Shown in pieces: positions 30,653 through 32,308 of a stretch of 32,308 nt of DNA. The stretch lies in IMG/VR virus record IMGVR_UViG_3300042540_000269, positions 1-32,308 of that record; one strand, given 5' to 3'. The DNA comes from a virus. The translations under genes and the position numbers were made by a program. A model generated the notes under the pieces. That model searched no databases, was not told where the DNA came from, and saw only the letters and a program-made list of their open reading frames with translations. The number at the start of each line of letters is the position of its first letter. Within the stretch, counting starts at the first letter, position 1.

Positions 30653-32308
30653 TGGCGGGTACAATTAATGTAGGTACTATTCAAGTTGGAGGACTTAAAG
30701 AACTCAAAGCGGAACTCAAAGCGGTTCGTGATGAATTACTAGGAGCAACAGACCCTGAAAGGATGAAGGAACTTGCTGAAGCGGCAGGGGGTTTAAAGGA
30801 TAGAATCGCGGACGCTAACGAACAAATAAACGTCTTCGCTAGTGGTTCAAAGTTCGAACAAGTTTCTAATTCATTCGGAAGTTTAAAGGATTCTATTATG
30901 AACCTAGACTTTGAAGAAGCTGCGGAGAAAGCTGAAACATTTCGACAAACGGTTACATCAATAAGCCCTGAAACCATTTCGAAAGGAATGACTGGTTTAG
31001 CCTCAACCGTTTCAACTTTAGGAAAGACCTTTGTTCAGTTTGGAATAATGCTTTTAACCAACCCAATCTTTTTATTGGTTACCGCTATCGTTGCAATTGT
31101 TGCTGCTATTGGTGCTTTAATGAATGCTTTAGGAATACTTCAACCGATAATGGACGCAGTTGGTGCGGTATTTAGTTTTGTTGGTGACATTATAAACACG
31201 GTAATTGACGCTATTAAAGAATTTCTTTCGTGGTTTGGTTTGAGTGAAGGTGCTGCCGAAGAGGGCGAAAGTAATGCTGAAAGTCGTCACGATGCCGAAA
31301 TGAAAAGAAGCGCAGAAAGAATTGCAGCTTTAGAAAGCCGTTCGAATTTAGAACAAAGCGCTTACCAACGTGCTATTGATTTAGCTAAAGCCGAAGGTAA
31401 GGACGTTACAGAACTAGAGAAAGCGAAACTACGTGCATCAATAACCTTCCAAAAGTCGAAAGAAAAAGAACTTCGTTTACAGCATCAATTAATGCAAGCC
31501 CAATTAGAAGAAGCTAAATTGATAGCAATAATTAGAGGTGGCGACTATACTGAATATAATAAACTACTAGAACAAACAAAAACAATAGTTACGGGAATAA
31601 CGTCTTCGATGGAAAGCGTTAAGGATAGCGAAAACCAATTGAAAATTATTGACATTGAGTCAACAAAAACGCAAGTTGAGAATTCAAAGAAACGAGCGGA
31701 AGCCGCAGCCGAAGAAGCGGAAAAAAGAAAAGAGGCTTTAGAAAAAATTAAAGAAATTCAGGACAAGTTTGCTTACGACCAACTGAGTGAGCGAAAACAA
31801 GAACTTGCAGACATCGACGCGAACTACAAAGAAGCTTTTCAACTAGCAAAAAAATACGGTCAAGACACTAGCAAGTTACTAGCTAACTACAACGCAGAAC
31901 GTAAAGCTGTCAACGATGAATTCGACAAAGAAGAACTAGAAAAACAGAAGGAACAACAAGACGCTATTGCAACTTTGCAACGTGAACTTAATTACAAGAC
32001 ATTAAGCGAAACTGATTTAGCTCGACAAGTTGAAAGGGACGGTTTAACCGAATGGTATACACAAAAATACGAACTAGCAAAAGACGATGCCGAACTAACT
32101 AAACAACTTAAAGAACAACAATTACTCGATGAACAAGCGTTAACGGAAAAATACGCTAAAGAAGACGCAGCGAAAGTTGCTGCATACAATCAAAGTTTAA
32201 AAGACCTTCGAACAGAACTTAACCAAGTAGGTTTAAGTGACGAAGAAATAGCACGTCAAAACGAACGCCTTGCTTTGGAGAAATGGTATGCTGAAAAATT
32301 AGAACTTG
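30652..32308 (+). CDS. Tail tape measure protein, allele B (3' truncated by window end)
   Basis: 552 codons are visible, colinear with the tape measure at 2767 without a gap (offset 27885 throughout). Hydrophobic segments and the coiled coil are the same. Protein changes are few and scattered (for example AELRAV to AELKAV, DQMSERK to DQLSERK, NAQSRH to NAESRH), while many third-position changes are present, so the copy is functional and under purifying selection. The sequence runs off the window in the second 77-residue repeat unit. Confidence 0.8.
   Translation, partial: MAGTINVGTIQVGGLKELKAELKAVRDELLGATDPERMKELAEAAGGLKDRIADANEQINVFASGSKFEQVSNSFGSLKDSIMNLDFEEAAEKAETFRQTVTSISPETISKGMTGLASTVSTLGKTFVQFGIMLLTNPIFLLVTAIVAIVAAIGALMNALGILQPIMDAVGAVFSFVGDIINTVIDAIKEFLSWFGLSEGAAEEGESNAESRHDAEMKRSAERIAALESRSNLEQSAYQRAIDLAKAEGKDVTELEKAKLRASITFQKSKEKELRLQHQLMQAQLEEAKLIAIIRGGDYTEYNKLLEQTKTIVTGITSSMESVKDSENQLKIIDIESTKTQVENSKKRAEAAAEEAEKRKEALEKIKEIQDKFAYDQLSERKQELADIDANYKEAFQLAKKYGQDTSKLLANYNAERKAVNDEFDKEELEKQKEQQDAIATLQRELNYKTLSETDLARQVERDGLTEWYTQKYELAKDDAELTKQLKEQQLLDEQALTEKYAKEDAAKVAAYNQSLKDLRTELNQVGLSDEEIARQNERLALEKWYAEKLEL

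Larger units (their letters stand above)
27898..32308 (+). repeat. Diverged direct repeat of positions 1-4423
   Basis: Order, frame and promoter spacing are all preserved relative to 1-4423. Offset is 27897 at the start and 27885 after the large tail gene (12 nt net difference). In a sample of 60 bases (121-180 against 28018-28077) I count ten differences, all synonymous. Thus the copies are old alleles and not read errors. Confidence 0.85.

Noticed and set aside
1-32308. Integrase, repressor, att sites or tRNAs that would mark a prophage.
   Set aside because: None was recognised on either strand; the single direct repeat is kilobases long and diverged, unlike an att site.
1-32308. CRISPR array or anti-CRISPR operon.
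   Set aside because: No regularly spaced short repeats; small early genes have no recognisable anti-CRISPR features.
27898-32308. Repeat differences as sequencing errors.
   Set aside because: Differences keep the reading frame, are mostly synonymous, and reach into whole variable domains, which is evolutionary divergence and not noise.

Overview
The window reads as a small tailed-phage (siphovirus-type) genome of a Flavobacteriia/Bacteroidetes host. The evidence is AT-rich DNA, absence of Shine-Dalgarno sequences with A-rich stretches before start codons, several TAnnTTTG-type (Bacteroidetes -7) elements, and structural and replication proteins that resemble families common in phages of this phylum. 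No integrase, repressor, tRNA, CRISPR array or bacterial chromosomal gene is visible, so a lytic or extrachromosomal phage fits better than a normal prophage.

The unit length is about 27.9 kb. The first 4.4 kb (large tail protein plus most of the tape measure) returns in the same order at 27898-32308 as a diverged copy, with offset 27897 narrowing to 27885. The window is therefore about 1.16 phage lengths, and the two ends are different alleles. This could be two related phage genomes in tandem, a true segmental duplication, or an assembly that walked round a circular or permuted genome into a second strain. The sequence alone cannot decide.

Layout within one unit: 7-7181 (+) tail tip/large tail protein, tape measure, a tail-terminator-like protein fused to a lectin-like domain, and a gp10-like joining protein. 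7178-8441 (-) holds two paralogous tail-assembly-chaperone-like genes on the opposite strand. 8503-13491 (+) holds an XkdF-like protease/scaffold, major capsid protein, major tail protein, portal and connector. 13488-14946 is a lysis cassette of holin, unimolecular-spanin candidate and L,D-transpeptidase-fold endolysin. 15022-15798 is a DEDD exonuclease lying between two terminators. 16022-24571 is the early block: small hypothetical proteins, a DnaA-domain-IV-like protein, Erf annealing protein with YqaJ-like exonuclease, replication initiator, RecA-fold helicase, NinG, two free-standing homing-type nucleases, and a sigma-like regulator. 24568-27911 holds terminase small subunit, a PD-(D/E)XK-like protein, terminase large subunit and a tail protein, leading back into the repeat.

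The most interesting signals are regulatory and compositional. (1) Seven sites share an upstream AACA, 15-16 nt, TATTAT, then exactly 5 nt to the next element. Six end on the ATG of a gene and so look like leaderless promoters. The seventh ends at the first helix of a compact structured RNA (19775-19871) that has a predicted 8-bp loop-loop pairing and closes with an intrinsic terminator. A sigma-like protein encoded at 23666 is a candidate for reading this promoter class. (2) I found no GATC, no CATG and no GGCC anywhere in the window, while other palindromic tetramers are present, which suggests avoidance of several restriction systems. All counts come from reading the sequence by eye.
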